Source: Thermoanaerobaculia bacterium
GTDB taxonomy: Bacteria; Acidobacteriota; Thermoanaerobaculia; Multivoradales; Multivoraceae
Direction of reading: 5' to 3'
NCBI GenBank assembly: GCA_022823665.1
Contig: JAJEHN010000032.1
Coordinates: forward strand, 1 to 64,000
DNA length: 64,000 bases
Part shown: piece after piece, positions 1-9,753 of the stretch
Position numbering within the stretch: position 1 is the first letter of the stretch
Layout of the letters: the number at the start of each line of letters is the position of its first letter
Program-made: the position numbers and the translations under genes
Notes under the pieces: model-generated
What the model was told of the DNA's origin: nothing
What the model saw: the letters and a program-made list of their open reading frames with translations, nothing else
Databases searched by the model: none

Positions 1-259
1 CCTGATCCGGCTCGCCCGTCTGCAGCCCGGATCGACCTGACCAACCGCCGCCTCCGTCGCCCGACACCCGGTCACAAACCAACCGGAAGCTTCCCCCGTG
101 GGCGGCATCTCGCGGAGGTGACCAAAACCCGCCAACCGCCGGCGGATTCACTCCCCGGGCACCGCCGCTACACCCCGAAACAGCCTCTGAAGACTCTCAA
201 CCAGCCTGCGATTCCGCCTTCCTGAAGCGCAGAAAACCGCGTTTCTGGACGAGAACTAG

Positions 260-1231
260 CTAGAGGTCGTAGTAGCTGCGGTACCAGTCGACGAAGCGGG
301 GGATGCCGACGGCGATCGAGGTCGTTGGTTCGTAGCCCAGTGATTCCCTGGCGCGCGTGAGGTCGGCCGAGGTCCGCACGACGTCGCCGGGCTGCATGGG
401 CAGGAACTCCTTCTCGCCCTCGCGGCCGCAGCTCGATTCGATCTGCCGGATGAACTCCATCAGTTCCTCCGTGCGGCCGGCGGCGAGGTTGCAGACGAGG
501 TCCTCGTGGTTGCGGTCGATCGCCGAGACGACGCCGGTCACGATGTCCTCGATGTAGGTGAAGTCCCGGTGCATCCGGCCGTGGCCGAAGACCCTGATCG
601 TCTCGCCGCGCAGCAGGGCGCCGGTGAAGAGGAACAGCGCCATGTCGGGCCGGCCCCAGGGGCCGTAGACCGTGAAGAAGCGCAGGCCGGTGACCCGCAG
701 GCCGTAGAGGTGGTTGTACACCGAGGCCATCAGCTCGTTCATCTTCTTCGTCGCGCCGTAGAGGGAGCACTGGGACGACGTGCTGTCCGCTTCGCTCAGC
801 CGCTCCCGTGCGCTGTCGCCGTAGACCGAGCTGCTGGAGGCATAGACCAGGCCGCCGACCTCGCGCTTGCGGCACAGTTCGAGGACGTATGTGAAGGCCT
901 GCACGTTGTCGCGCACGAACTGGTTCGGATGGTCGATCGAGTGACGGACCCCGGCCTGGGCCGCCAGGTGGCACACCCTCGTTTCCGCGCCGGCGGCGCC
1001 GCGGACGAGGTCGTCGAAGGCGTCCTGCAGGGCCTCGCGGTCGCCGATGTCGGCACGCACCAGGCGGAAGTTCGGTTGCTCCTCGAGGATCGCGTTGCGC
1101 CGTTCCTTGAGCCGCGGGTCGTAGTACGGGTTGAAGTTGTCGTAGCCGATCACCTCGTCGCCGCGCTCGAGCAGGGCCCTGGCGACGTGGAAACCGATGA
1201 AGCCGGCGCTGCCGGTGAGCAGGACCCTCAC
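260..1231 (-). CDS. NAD-dependent nucleotide-sugar epimerase (UDP-glucuronate 4-epimerase-like)
   Basis: A short-chain dehydrogenase/reductase-type sugar epimerase of 323 residues. The NAD-binding turn G-S-A-G-F-I-G is at residues 7-13, the catalytic serine lies in S-S-S-S around 132-135, and the Y-x3-K pair is Y158/K162. The segment T-V-Y-G-P-W-G-R-P-D-M near 187-197 is typical of UDP-glucuronate/UDP-galacturonate 4-epimerases. The frame stays open upstream, but homology begins at the GTG at 1231, which overlaps the TGA of the GlmS-like gene as GTGA, so translational coupling is likely. The neighbour, an amidotransferase/isomerase for hexosamine phosphate, suggests a nucleotide-sugar pathway feeding surface polysaccharide. 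The exact substrate cannot be read from the sequence. Confidence 0.88.
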   Translation of the reverse strand: MRVLLTGSAGFIGFHVARALLERGDEVIGYDNFNPYYDPRLKERRNAILEEQPNFRLVRADIGDREALQDAFDDLVRGAAGAETRVCHLAAQAGVRHSIDHPNQFVRDNVQAFTYVLELCRKREVGGLVYASSSSVYGDSARERLSEADSTSSQCSLYGATKKMNELMASVYNHLYGLRVTGLRFFTVYGPWGRPDMALFLFTGALLRGETIRVFGHGRMHRDFTYIEDIVTGVVSAIDRNHEDLVCNLAAGRTEELMEFIRQIESSCGREGEKEFLPMQPGDVVRTSADLTRARESLGYEPTTSIAVGIPRFVDWYRSYYDL

Positions 1232-4200
1232 GAGACGCCCCCGGAATGGGTGCTCTGCCAACGTTCCGCGAGCTGGGCCACCGGGTCGACCAGCAGGTCC
1301 TCGACCGGGAGTTCGGCGAGCAGACCGTCGTCGAACTCCGGCGCCCTCTTGAGTACCTGGTCGCGCAGGCCGGAGTAACGCTCCCGGTAGCCGGAGAGCA
1401 GGCGGCGCAACTCGGGCGCGGGCGCCCGTTCCCGGAAGCGCACATGGATCAGGTTGAGCGCAGAGACCCCGCCGTCGCTCCACTCGGGCACGCCGATGAA
1501 CACCCGGCCATCCGTCCGGCCGCGAGCCGCCATCAGCCGGCCTTCGACCGCGACCGCGTACTTGGTGCCCTGGAGCAGCGGCTCCCGCACGGTCCGCGAC
1601 TGGAGATCGCGGCAGAGGCCGCCGGCGCGCAGGACGCGGATCGTGGCGGCGTCGCCCGGCGGCGGGCCGTCGCCGCCACGCCAGAGTTGATAGCGGACGT
1701 AGCCGAGCACCTGGTCGACGAAGGGGTCGAGCGCGCTCATCGTCCGCCGGTCTTCGGACGAGATCGCCCCCTCCGGAGCACCGGCCTCCACCAGGGCGGC
1801 CGCAAGGGACATCCGGCCGAGGGTCTGGTCGTGGCGGGAGATGCCCACGGTGACCGTCTTCGCCTGGTGCTTGATCGTGTCGACGTGCCGGGTGAGGTCG
1901 TCGATCGCGGCATCGAGAGCGTCCCGGAGGCTGTCCAGCGCTGACGCTGCGGCCTCTTCCCCGGAATCCCCTAAACCGCTACTCAGGCGGTTCAGGGCCA
2001 GGGCCAGCCTCACCGCCAGGCCAACATGGAGGTTGCCGTCGTAGCCGCCGTCGACCAGCTCCCTCCAGGCCGTATCGATCTCGAAGAAGGCAGCCTCGCG
2101 CAGGCGAACCAGCGACCGCAGCGCCGGGCTCCCGCCGGACGCCCCGACCGAAGACCGATCGCTCTCCGCAACCTCATCGAGCCCGGCCCGGATCGCCCGC
2201 AACGGCCTGGCGAGGTCGTCGATGGCGAGGGCCGCGTGGTAACCGAAGAGGTGGCCGACAACGGTCGCCAGCACGAAGGACAGCTCGGGCGCCACCTCGG
2301 GCACTTCGATCGCCGCTGCCGCAGACGGAAACGCCGCGCCCTCGGAGGCGATGACGATCGGCGTCGCGCGATGGGCGCGGTAGACGTCGATCTCCTTCCT
2401 CGTGTCCGCCGCCGTCGAGCCCTGGACTCCGGTCGCGCAGACCAAGATCAGGGGCTCGGACGACAGGTCGATGTGCTTCTTGTCTTCCGTCGTGTCGCAG
2501 GCGATCGCCTTGTAGCAGAGTTCGGAGAGCTTGATCCGAATCTCCTCCGCGGCGATCCGGTCGAGGCCGTTGCCGACGACCGACCAGTCGCGCAGCCGCG
2601 GCGCGTACTCCCTCGCGGCCTCGGCGATCGCAGGGCGCAGGGCGAGGGTGCGCTCCATGGCGTCCGGCAGGCGCCCGAGCTCACGCAGCAGGCGGTCGGC
2701 CGCGGGGCGTTCGTCGGGGCCGCCGGCGACCTGGTCGGCGATCGCCACGGCGAGCAGCATCCCGGCCGCGATCTGGGAGTAGAAGGCCTTGGTGGACGCG
2801 ACGCTCATCTCCACGTCCCGACCGTCCGAGGTGTAGAGCACGCCGTCCGCCCGCTCGGCCAGATCGGAGTTGCGGCGGTTCACGATCGCGACCGCGCGGG
2901 CGCCCCGCCGCTGCGCCAGGTTGACCGTGCGCAGCGTGTCGGTCGTCGTGCCGGACTGGCTGACCGCGACGACCACGGTGTCGTGCATGTCGGCCACCAG
3001 GTGGAAGCCAGAGAACTCGGTCGCGGGCATCGCGTCGACTCGCGGACGGCTCAGGCCCCGCTCGCGCAGCCGTCCCTCGATCGCCGCGGCGATCCCCTGG
3101 CCGGCAACGGCCGCGGTGCCCTGGCCGGTGACGACGATGCGGCCCGTAGTTCCGTCCCGGAGGCCGCGCGCGACCGCCTCCGGCAGCGTCCGCTCGCCGA
3201 GGGAGACCCGCAGGCGCCCGGTCGCGTCCTCCCGAAGCTTGCCGCGCAGCGTGTTGCGTACGGAGCGCGGCGCCTCGCTGATCTCCTTGAGCAGGAAGTG
3301 CGGGTACTCGCCCCGGTCGATGTCGCGGGTCGTGATCTCGGCGCGGTCGAGCTCATCCGGCGACACCGGCAGGGGCGTACCTCCGGCGGAGAATCGTTCG
3401 ATGCCCTCCAGTTCGCCGGCGCGGGCGGCGTCGAGCACCACGATCTGTCCCCAGCCGGCGCCCGCGGTGTCCGGTTCCGCCTCGCCATCCAGGCGCAGCC
3501 AGGTCGAGGTCTCCTCGACCAGGCCGTAGGGTTCGCTGGCGACCACGAAGGCGTGATCGGCCAATCCCACGTAGAGACCCTGGCCGCTGCCCTGGGTCGC
3601 CAGGTAGAGCCGTGACGGGTCGTCCCAGGTGAGCGCGCCGACGGCGACCGAACCCTCGAACGCCGCCACCGTGTCGCGGAAGGAGTCGAAAGGCGTGTCG
3701 CCTCCGGCCAGCCGGCGCGACATGAGAACCGGCATCACCTTCGCGTCCGTCGTGATCCCGGGGTCGAGCTCCAGCTTCTCCAGCACCGCCAGGTCGCCGT
3801 GGTTGTCGATGTCGCCGTTGATCGCGGCGATCACCCGGGGCGACGCCTGGCCATCGGCACCGCCGTTCCCGGCCTCCGTCTCGTTCAACGGATGCGCGTT
3901 GGCCTCGTTGATCCGGCCGACGCTCGCCCAGCGGGTATGCCCGAGCACGGCCGCCTCGACCTCCGGGCTCTCGAGCGCCGCCGCCAGCAGCGGATCGGCG
4001 GCGACCGCCTCGCGCAGGAAACGGACGTTGTCGCCCAGTTCACCGACCTCCTCCGCGCACTTGTAGACCAGGCCGATCCGTCCTCCGCCCCGAATCACCG
4101 CGCGATGACTGAACAACGGATCCCCTGCCCGTCCGTCGAGTCCGGCGCGGATCGCCGGATCGTCCGGGTCGAGGCCGTGTCCGGAAAGAAGCAGAAACAG

Positions 4201-4743
4201 CCCGGCCGAATCGCGGCCCCGGATCTCGAGGCGGTCGAGCGACGAGAAAGCCTGCTGGACGGCGATGAGCACGTCGAGTCCCGCGTCGCCGGCGCCGGCC
4301 GGCGCCAGTTCGTCCACTTCGGCAGCGGTCCGCAGCCGGTCACGGCGAATGGCCCACTCGGCGTCGGCCAGCGCCGCCGCGGCCCGGTTCACCGCCTCCA
4401 GCCCGGCATCGCCGAAACGGGCGCCGCCGGTATCGAGGCCCGCTTTCAACCGGTTCACCGCCGCCGAGCACGGCCGCAACGCATCGGCGATCGCGGCCCG
4501 CAGAGTCTCGTCTCGCACCAGGGACCGCACAGCCGGCCGGGCTCGCAACCGCTGGTCGCAGTCGGCCAGTTCGGAAGCGGCAGCGGACAGGGCCGCAGCC
4601 AATGACTGTGCCTCGGCTCGGTCGCTATCGGCAACGGCGGCTTCGGCCGCTCGGCCCGCGGCCGCGAGGCCCTCCAGCAGCTCGCGCGAGTCGATCGCCG
4701 GTCCGGGGTGGGGGCGCATCAGGATGCCGACGATCCCGCACAT
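1228..4743 (-). CDS. Very long GlmS-like amidotransferase/isomerase with split GATase domain and C-terminal extension
   Basis: 1171 residues, about twice the roughly 610 of ordinary glutamine--fructose-6-phosphate aminotransferase. The start at 4743 puts the predicted nucleophile at C2 in M-C-G-I-V-G, as in class II amidotransferases. About 160 Ala/Arg-rich, probably helical residues (10-170) then interrupt the domain, which resumes with R-G-R-D-S-A-G (175-181), H-T-R-W-A-S (269-274) and N-G-D-I-D-N (309-314). The linker motif K-E-I-S-E-A-P is near 486-492. A first SIS domain carries S-Q-S-G-T-T-T-D-T (595-603) and a second starts near 735. The last 300 or so residues match no part of GlmS that I know, and I do not see the usual C-terminal L-A-K-S-V tail. 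It may make glucosamine-6-phosphate or act on another ketose phosphate. It is coupled to the downstream epimerase. Confidence 0.8.
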   Translation of the reverse strand: MCGIVGILMRPHPGPAIDSRELLEGLAAAGRAAEAAVADSDRAEAQSLAAALSAAASELADCDQRLRARPAVRSLVRDETLRAAIADALRPCSAAVNRLKAGLDTGGARFGDAGLEAVNRAAAALADAEWAIRRDRLRTAAEVDELAPAGAGDAGLDVLIAVQQAFSSLDRLEIRGRDSAGLFLLLSGHGLDPDDPAIRAGLDGRAGDPLFSHRAVIRGGGRIGLVYKCAEEVGELGDNVRFLREAVAADPLLAAALESPEVEAAVLGHTRWASVGRINEANAHPLNETEAGNGGADGQASPRVIAAINGDIDNHGDLAVLEKLELDPGITTDAKVMPVLMSRRLAGGDTPFDSFRDTVAAFEGSVAVGALTWDDPSRLYLATQGSGQGLYVGLADHAFVVASEPYGLVEETSTWLRLDGEAEPDTAGAGWGQIVVLDAARAGELEGIERFSAGGTPLPVSPDELDRAEITTRDIDRGEYPHFLLKEISEAPRSVRNTLRGKLREDATGRLRVSLGERTLPEAVARGLRDGTTGRIVVTGQGTAAVAGQGIAAAIEGRLRERGLSRPRVDAMPATEFSGFHLVADMHDTVVVAVSQSGTTTDTLRTVNLAQRRGARAVAIVNRRNSDLAERADGVLYTSDGRDVEMSVASTKAFYSQIAAGMLLAVAIADQVAGGPDERPAADRLLRELGRLPDAMERTLALRPAIAEAAREYAPRLRDWSVVGNGLDRIAAEEIRIKLSELCYKAIACDTTEDKKHIDLSSEPLILVCATGVQGSTAADTRKEIDVYRAHRATPIVIASEGAAFPSAAAAIEVPEVAPELSFVLATVVGHLFGYHAALAIDDLARPLRAIRAGLDEVAESDRSSVGASGGSPALRSLVRLREAAFFEIDTAWRELVDGGYDGNLHVGLAVRLALALNRLSSGLGDSGEEAAASALDSLRDALDAAIDDLTRHVDTIKHQAKTVTVGISRHDQTLGRMSLAAALVEAGAPEGAISSEDRRTMSALDPFVDQVLGYVRYQLWRGGDGPPPGDAATIRVLRAGGLCRDLQSRTVREPLLQGTKYAVAVEGRLMAARGRTDGRVFIGVPEWSDGGVSALNLIHVRFRERAPAPELRRLLSGYRERYSGLRDQVLKRAPEFDDGLLAELPVEDLLVDPVAQLAERWQSTHSGGVS

Positions 4744-4805
4744 GGGTCCCCGAAGCTTAGCCCGGAACGTGGCGGTAAGCTCCCGGCGAGAGGGAAGCAA
4801 CCGGA

Positions 4806-5639
4806 ATGAACGACACGACGACATTCCTCGCCGCGGTGGTCCAGATGGGCTCCACCTCGGACGAGCAGGCGAACTGGGAAACCGCCCGGCACTGGATCGA
4901 GACGGCGGCGGACCGCGGGGCCACGTTCGTGTCGACGCCCGAGAACACGAACTACCTCGGGCCGCACAAGGAGAAGGTCAGGCTGGCCGAACCGACCTCC
5001 GGCGCCACCTGCGCCCGCTTCGCCGATCTCGCCCGCGACCGCGGCATCTACCTCCTGCTCGGCTCCTACAACGAGAAGGCCCCGGACGAGAGCGAGCGCT
5101 GCTACAACACGAGCGTCCTGTTCGACCCGCAGGGGGAGATCGTCGCCACCTACCGCAAGATTCACCTCTTCGATGTCGACGTTTCCGCCGAGGTGCGGTT
5201 CCTGGAGTCGAAGACGGCCGTGCCCGGAGAGGATGTCGTGACCGTCGACACGCCGCTCGCGCGCCTCGGTCTCACGATCTGCTACGACATGCGCTTCCCC
5301 GAGCTCTACCTGAAGCTCGCCCGGGAAGGCGCGGAGATCCTGACCATCCCCTCCGCCTTCACCCTGATGACCGGCAAGGACCACTGGTTTCCGCTGTTGC
5401 GCGCCCGCGCGATCGAAACCCAGTGCTACGTGCTGGCCGCCGCCCAGACCGGCCGCCACGACGACCGCGGGCTGCGGCACAGCTACGGCCACTCGGTGAT
5501 CATCGACCCGTGGGGCCACGTCCTGGCCGATGCCGGCGACGGGCCCGGTATCGCGATCGCGGAGATCGACCGCCGGCGGGTGGCCGAGGTGCGGCGTTCG
5601 ATGCCGGTCGCCTCGCACCGGCGGCTGCCGGTCGGCTGA
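4806..5639 (+). CDS. Carbon-nitrogen hydrolase, Nit1/Nit2-type amidase
   Basis: 277 residues, the normal size for a single nitrilase-superfamily domain. The catalytic Glu-Lys-Cys triad is visible: E46 in P-E-N-T-N-Y, K118 in Y-R-K-I-H-L-F-D, and C159 in I-C-Y-D-M-R-F-P-E. These surroundings are those of the Nit branch, whose members are omega-amidases or deaminated-glutathione amidases that repair or salvage 2-oxo-acid amides in the cytoplasm. Choosing between those two substrates is not possible by eye. It is divergent from the GlmS-like gene (62 bp apart) and is followed after 15 bp by a transporter gene, so the two probably form an operon. Confidence 0.88.
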   Translation: MNDTTTFLAAVVQMGSTSDEQANWETARHWIETAADRGATFVSTPENTNYLGPHKEKVRLAEPTSGATCARFADLARDRGIYLLLGSYNEKAPDESERCYNTSVLFDPQGEIVATYRKIHLFDVDVSAEVRFLESKTAVPGEDVVTVDTPLARLGLTICYDMRFPELYLKLAREGAEILTIPSAFTLMTGKDHWFPLLRARAIETQCYVLAAAQTGRHDDRGLRHSYGHSVIIDPWGHVLADAGDGPGIAIAEIDRRRVAEVRRSMPVASHRRLPVG

Positions 5640-5654
5640 GCGCCGGAACCGCCG

Positions 5655-7433
5655 ATGGACATCTGGATCCTCATCGCCGTCATCGTCTTCACGTTCCTGG
5701 CGTTCAGCTTCGAATGGCTGCGGATCGACGCGGTCGCCCTCTCGAGCCTGGGGCTGCTGCTCCTGTTCGGTCTGGTGACGCCCCAGGAGGCGATCCGGGG
5801 CTTCAGCAACGACGCCGTCATCACGGTGATGATGATGTTCATCCTGAGTTACGGGCTGACCCACACCGGCCTGATCGACCGCTTCGGCCAGAAGCTCGCG
5901 CAACTCTCCGGCAGCACGCACTGGGCCGCCGCGATCGCCCTGATCCTCGTCTGCGGCGTGCTCTCGGCCTTCATCAACAACACCGCCGCGCTGGCGATCC
6001 TGATGCCGGTCGGCATCCAGATCGCGAAGCACTACGGCGTGTCGCCGTCGCGGATCCTGCTTCCCCTCTCCTACCTCTCGATCATCGGCGGCACCTGCAC
6101 CCTGATCGGCACGTCGACGAACCTGCTGGTCGCCTCGATGTCGGCGGAGTACGGCTTCGGAGCCTTCAGCATGTTCGAGTTCCTGGCGCTCGGACTGATC
6201 CTCCTTGTCGTCGGCCTCGCCTACATCGTGTTCGTGCCGATGCGACGCCTCCCGGATCGCGCCGGGGCCTCCGACCTGACGACGAAGTACCAACTGTCTT
6301 CGTTCCTGACCGAGGTCCAGGTACCGGAGGGAAGCTCGCTCGTCGGCAACAACGTGGTCGACGCACACATCAACGAGCGTTTCCGCCTCACGGTGCTCGA
6401 GATCCTGCGCGGCGAGGAACGGATCGCCGTCGAACTCCGCTCCACGCCCATGCAGGGCGGCGACGTCCTGATCGTCGAGGGCCTGATGGACGACATCGTC
6501 AGCTTCCGCGATCACTACGGCCTGCGCCTTCGCACGGAAACGAAGATCGGCGACCGCGACCTCTCGGACCAGAACAACATCATGGCGGAGATCCAGCTCT
6601 CGCCGGTTTCCCGGTTGACCGGATCGACCATCCGCGATCTGGACTTTCGCCGCCGCTTCGGCTGCTTCGTGCTGGCGCTCAACCGCACCGGCGACCCGAT
6701 CCGCGAGAAGCTGGCCCACATCGTCCTCCACAACTGGGACACCCTGCTCGTCTTCGGCCCCCGGTCCCGGATCGAAGCTCTCTACGAGACGGAGGACTTC
6801 ATCCCGTTGCAGCAGGACGTCAAGCTGCGCCTCGTCATCCCGCGGCGCTGGTGGCTCGCGGTGGTGATCATCCCGATCGTCGTCATCGTCGCCGCCACGG
6901 GCGTCACCTCGATCCTGAAGGCGTCGATCCTGGGCGCCGTGGCGCTCATCGTCTTCGGCGGCATCTCGGTACAGCAGGCGTACGAGGCGATCAACTGGAC
7001 AGTCATCTTCCTGCTCGTCGGCATCCTGCCGATGGGCATCGCGATGGAGAAGACCGGCCTCGCGGCGATGATCGGAGAGACGATCGCGAATGCCGGCGCC
7101 GACTACGGGCCCTGGGCGGTCATCGCGCTGGTCTACCTGGCGACAGCCCTGCTCTCCGAGATCGTCTCGAACAACTCGACCGCGGTGCTCATGGTGCCGA
7201 TCGCCGGCACCGCCGCGGCCTCGATGGGCCTGGAACCGAAGCCCTTCATGATGACCGTCGCGTTCGCCGCTTCGGCCAGCTTCCTGACCCCGATGGGCTA
7301 CCAGACCAACGCGATGGTCTTCGGCCCCGGCGGCTACCGCTTCATGGACTACGTGAAGTTCGGCGCGCCGCTCAAGATCGTGTTCTGCGTTCTTTCCGTG
7401 TGGCTGATCCCGATGTTCTGGCCGCTCACCTAG
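5655..7433 (+). CDS. SLC13/CitT-type membrane transporter with central TrkA-C domains
   Basis: 592 residues with hydrophobic helices in two blocks (about 1-195 and 395-592) separated by a soluble region carrying two TrkA-C-like segments. The paired membrane signatures N-N-T-A-A (first half) and S-N-N-S-T-A-V (second half) are the inverted-repeat cation/substrate sites of the DASS/SLC13 fold. Family members carry sulfate, citrate or dicarboxylates across the inner membrane with sodium or protons. The TrkA-C insertion is common in bacterial members and probably binds a regulatory ligand. It starts 15 bp after the amidase gene, suggesting co-expression. It ends 3 bp before the convergent fpg gene. 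Confidence 0.87.
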   Translation: MDIWILIAVIVFTFLAFSFEWLRIDAVALSSLGLLLLFGLVTPQEAIRGFSNDAVITVMMMFILSYGLTHTGLIDRFGQKLAQLSGSTHWAAAIALILVCGVLSAFINNTAALAILMPVGIQIAKHYGVSPSRILLPLSYLSIIGGTCTLIGTSTNLLVASMSAEYGFGAFSMFEFLALGLILLVVGLAYIVFVPMRRLPDRAGASDLTTKYQLSSFLTEVQVPEGSSLVGNNVVDAHINERFRLTVLEILRGEERIAVELRSTPMQGGDVLIVEGLMDDIVSFRDHYGLRLRTETKIGDRDLSDQNNIMAEIQLSPVSRLTGSTIRDLDFRRRFGCFVLALNRTGDPIREKLAHIVLHNWDTLLVFGPRSRIEALYETEDFIPLQQDVKLRLVIPRRWWLAVVIIPIVVIVAATGVTSILKASILGAVALIVFGGISVQQAYEAINWTVIFLLVGILPMGIAMEKTGLAAMIGETIANAGADYGPWAVIALVYLATALLSEIVSNNSTAVLMVPIAGTAAASMGLEPKPFMMTVAFAASASFLTPMGYQTNAMVFGPGGYRFMDYVKFGAPLKIVFCVLSVWLIPMFWPLT

Positions 7434-7436
7434 CGG

Positions 7437-8261
7437 CTACCTCTGACACCGCGGGCAGTAGTACGTGCTGCGATTCGAGAGACTCACGCGACTGATGCTC
7501 GCCCCGCAGCCGACCGGGCACGGCTCGCCTTCGCGGCCGTAGACATCGAGAGAGACCTGGAAGTAGCCCGAGTTGCCCTCGCCGTCGGCGAAGTCGTTGA
7601 GGGTCGTGCCGCCCTGCTCGATCGCCTCGGCGAGCACCGCGCGCACCGCCTGAGCGAGAACGTCGAACCGACGTCGCGCGATCCGCGCCACGGACCGGCG
7701 CGGGTGGATGCCGGAGCGGTAGAGCGCCTCCGACGCGTAGATGTTCCCGACGCCGACGACGACCGAAGCGTCCATCAGGAAGTTCTTGACCGGGGCCGTC
7801 CGGCCGCGGGCCAGGCCGGCGAGACGGACGCCGTCGAACCCGGCCGACAGCGGTTCCACGCCGAGATGGCGGAAGTGCCGGTCGCCGTCCAGAGTCTCCG
7901 TCGACGCGACGAAAGCCATGCCGAAGCGCCGTGGATCGCGGAACCGCAGGCGGCGGCCGGAAGCGAGATCGAAGCCCAGGTGTTCATGGTCCACGAGCGG
8001 CGCCGTTCGATCGACCAGGGTGAGCCGGCCGCTCATTCCGAGATGCACGGCAAGAGTCTCGCCGCCCGAGGCGTCGATCAGGAGGTACTTCGCGCGACGC
8101 CGCAGGCCGACGACCTCCCGGCCTTCCAGGCGGCGCAGCCGGCGCTCGCAGAGCGGCTCGCGCAGAGTCGGGAAGTGGACGCGAACGGTCTCGAAGCGAT
8201 CGCCCAGAAGCGGCCGTTCCAGGCTCCGGCGAAGAACCTCGACTTCAGGCAGTTCCGGCAC
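7437..8261 (-). CDS. mutM: Formamidopyrimidine-DNA glycosylase (Fpg/MutM)
   Basis: 274 residues with a GTG start placing P-E-L-P-E-V-E directly after the initiator. The N-terminal proline, exposed after methionine removal, is the catalytic residue and E3 the partner acid. The C-terminal zinc finger C-P-V-G-C ... C-P-R-C is intact, as is the H2TH region with V-G-V-G-N-I-Y-A. The enzyme excises 8-oxoguanine and formamidopyrimidines and nicks the strand. The upstream extension of the frame was rejected because it is unlike the family and overlaps holA. The GTG lies 1 bp after the holA stop, making this the last gene of the rlmH-dksA-like-holA-fpg operon. Confidence 0.95.
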   Translation of the reverse strand: MPELPEVEVLRRSLERPLLGDRFETVRVHFPTLREPLCERRLRRLEGREVVGLRRRAKYLLIDASGGETLAVHLGMSGRLTLVDRTAPLVDHEHLGFDLASGRRLRFRDPRRFGMAFVASTETLDGDRHFRHLGVEPLSAGFDGVRLAGLARGRTAPVKNFLMDASVVVGVGNIYASEALYRSGIHPRRSVARIARRRFDVLAQAVRAVLAEAIEQGGTTLNDFADGEGNSGYFQVSLDVYGREGEPCPVGCGASISRVSLSNRSTYYCPRCQR

Positions 8262-8262
8262 G

Positions 8263-9753
8263 TCAGCCGGCGCGACGGCCCGGCGGGCCTCCCCCGGCAA
8301 CCGCCAGGACCAGGGCCTCGAGCGCGGCGTCCTCTTCGCCGCTGCCACCCCGCAGGCGAATCTCTGTCTCGAGGACCTTCCAGGGAAGCTCACCCATCGC
8401 CGCAACAGCCTCCGGACTGCGACGGGCCATCGCCGCCTTGTAGAGGTTGAACAGAGGCCACGGGCTGGGCTTCTTCGTCGCACCTGGCCAGTCCGCCATC
8501 AGTTTCGGCAACACCCGGGCCTTGAAGCCGTTGTAGTTCCTCGCTTCCGGCAGACCGTGAGCCATGGCGAGGCCGTGGACGGCGGCCAACTGCTGACAGC
8601 GGCCGGCCAGAAGGCTCAGGAACCGGAACCGCTCGCCCTTTCGGTCTGCCGCACTGTCGAAGTAGCGTCGAAGCGCCGCCACTGCCGCGCCAGGCTTCTG
8701 GGCATCCATCGCATTGAAGACATCCCACACGTCCTGTTCGCCCCGGTCCACCACCGACTCTTCCACCGTGGCGCGGTCGATCCGGCGGCCGCCCTCCGGC
8801 ATGCCGGCGGCAATCTTCCGATACTCGGCGGCGAAGCGTGCAGCCGAGGCCTCATCCGCCTCGCCGGCGCCCCAGCCCTCCTTCCGCAACGTACGGCGCG
8901 CCAGCTCCTGAGCCGCGGCCCGGTCGATCTGCACGCCCGTCTCCCGCTCCAACTCGGCCAGGACCGGGTCGAGGCCTGTGGCCTTGCCACTGCGGTCGAG
9001 GCCGAGCTCCCCGACCTCGAAAGCCGATTTCCGGCCAAGAAGACGGCTGACGAGGGGATGCTTGCGGTCGACACTGCGTTCGGCGAACACCAGGGCGTGG
9101 CCTTCCGGCAGGCCGCCTCCCGAGGCCCGGTCGAGTTCCGCAAGGTTGCTTGTCGACCAACCGGTCAGATCTTCCGCCCGCGCCGCCTCCAGCAGCGCCG
9201 AAAGCCCCTTCGCCAGTTGAACCCGCTCCTTCTTCGGCCGGCCACGGCGACCGCCCTTGCGCTGGCTCTTTCCACCCGCCAGAGCCGACTCGGGCAGCGC
9301 GGCGATCGCCTCCTCGGCGGCCCCGCTAGCCGGGTCGATTCCAAACACCCGCAGCGTCTGAAGAAGCGGACCTGCCGCCCTTCTCTCGGCCGTGGAGAGT
9401 CCCGCACCGGCCACACCACCCAGGCCGTAGTCATCGCCAAGAATCGCGGCCGCCTCGTCGATGAGATCAGCCGCGGCATCCCTGTCGGCAAGCTCCGCGC
9501 TCGCGACCACCAACGCGACCTTGGCCGGCTCGAACAGGGAGAACGTGAACAGATCGGCGAGGATCGACCCCAGTTCCGCGCCGGCCGCTCCCTTGTGAAC
9601 CGCCACATCGCAGCCGGCCGCTGCGGCCAAGGCCTCCGCAATCCGGGTCGCCTCCCGCGTGGCCAGCACCTGCTCACCGATCACCAGGTAGAGCGGCTGG
9701 CGGTCGCCGCCTTCGATTCGCTCGATGGCGGCGTCGATTTCGGGCGCTTTCAC
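8263..9753 (-). CDS. holA: DNA polymerase III delta subunit (HolA), enlarged
   Basis: 496 residues from a GTG that overlaps the preceding stop as GTGA; typical HolA is nearer 340. The N-terminal clamp-loader fold is recognisable (P-L-Y-L-V-I-G-E-Q, then a D-L-F-T-F-S-L-F-E strand-turn), as are the C-terminal helical collar segments (N-G-F-K-A-R-V, P-W-P-L-F-N-L-Y-K-A). The excess length lies in the middle, around a basic patch (K-S-Q-R-K-G-G-R-R-G-R-P-K-K) and about 100 further residues. The protein would open the beta sliding clamp as part of the clamp loader. The identification rests on overall pattern rather than a single diagnostic motif. Confidence 0.78.
   Translation of the reverse strand: MKAPEIDAAIERIEGGDRQPLYLVIGEQVLATREATRIAEALAAAAGCDVAVHKGAAGAELGSILADLFTFSLFEPAKVALVVASAELADRDAAADLIDEAAAILGDDYGLGGVAGAGLSTAERRAAGPLLQTLRVFGIDPASGAAEEAIAALPESALAGGKSQRKGGRRGRPKKERVQLAKGLSALLEAARAEDLTGWSTSNLAELDRASGGGLPEGHALVFAERSVDRKHPLVSRLLGRKSAFEVGELGLDRSGKATGLDPVLAELERETGVQIDRAAAQELARRTLRKEGWGAGEADEASAARFAAEYRKIAAGMPEGGRRIDRATVEESVVDRGEQDVWDVFNAMDAQKPGAAVAALRRYFDSAADRKGERFRFLSLLAGRCQQLAAVHGLAMAHGLPEARNYNGFKARVLPKLMADWPGATKKPSPWPLFNLYKAAMARRSPEAVAAMGELPWKVLETEIRLRGGSGEEDAALEALVLAVAGGGPPGRRAG

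Noticed and set aside
1-40. Possible 3' end of a plus-strand gene (a frame ending in a TGA at 38-40)
   Set aside because: Only about a dozen codons are visible and no product can be recognised. The 259 bases before the epimerase stop otherwise show no supported feature.
4265-7495. Open frame of 1076 codons on the plus strand across the GlmS-like start, the amidase and the transporter
   Set aside because: It is an Arg/Pro-rich out-of-frame shadow of three recognisable genes, a usual effect of high GC.
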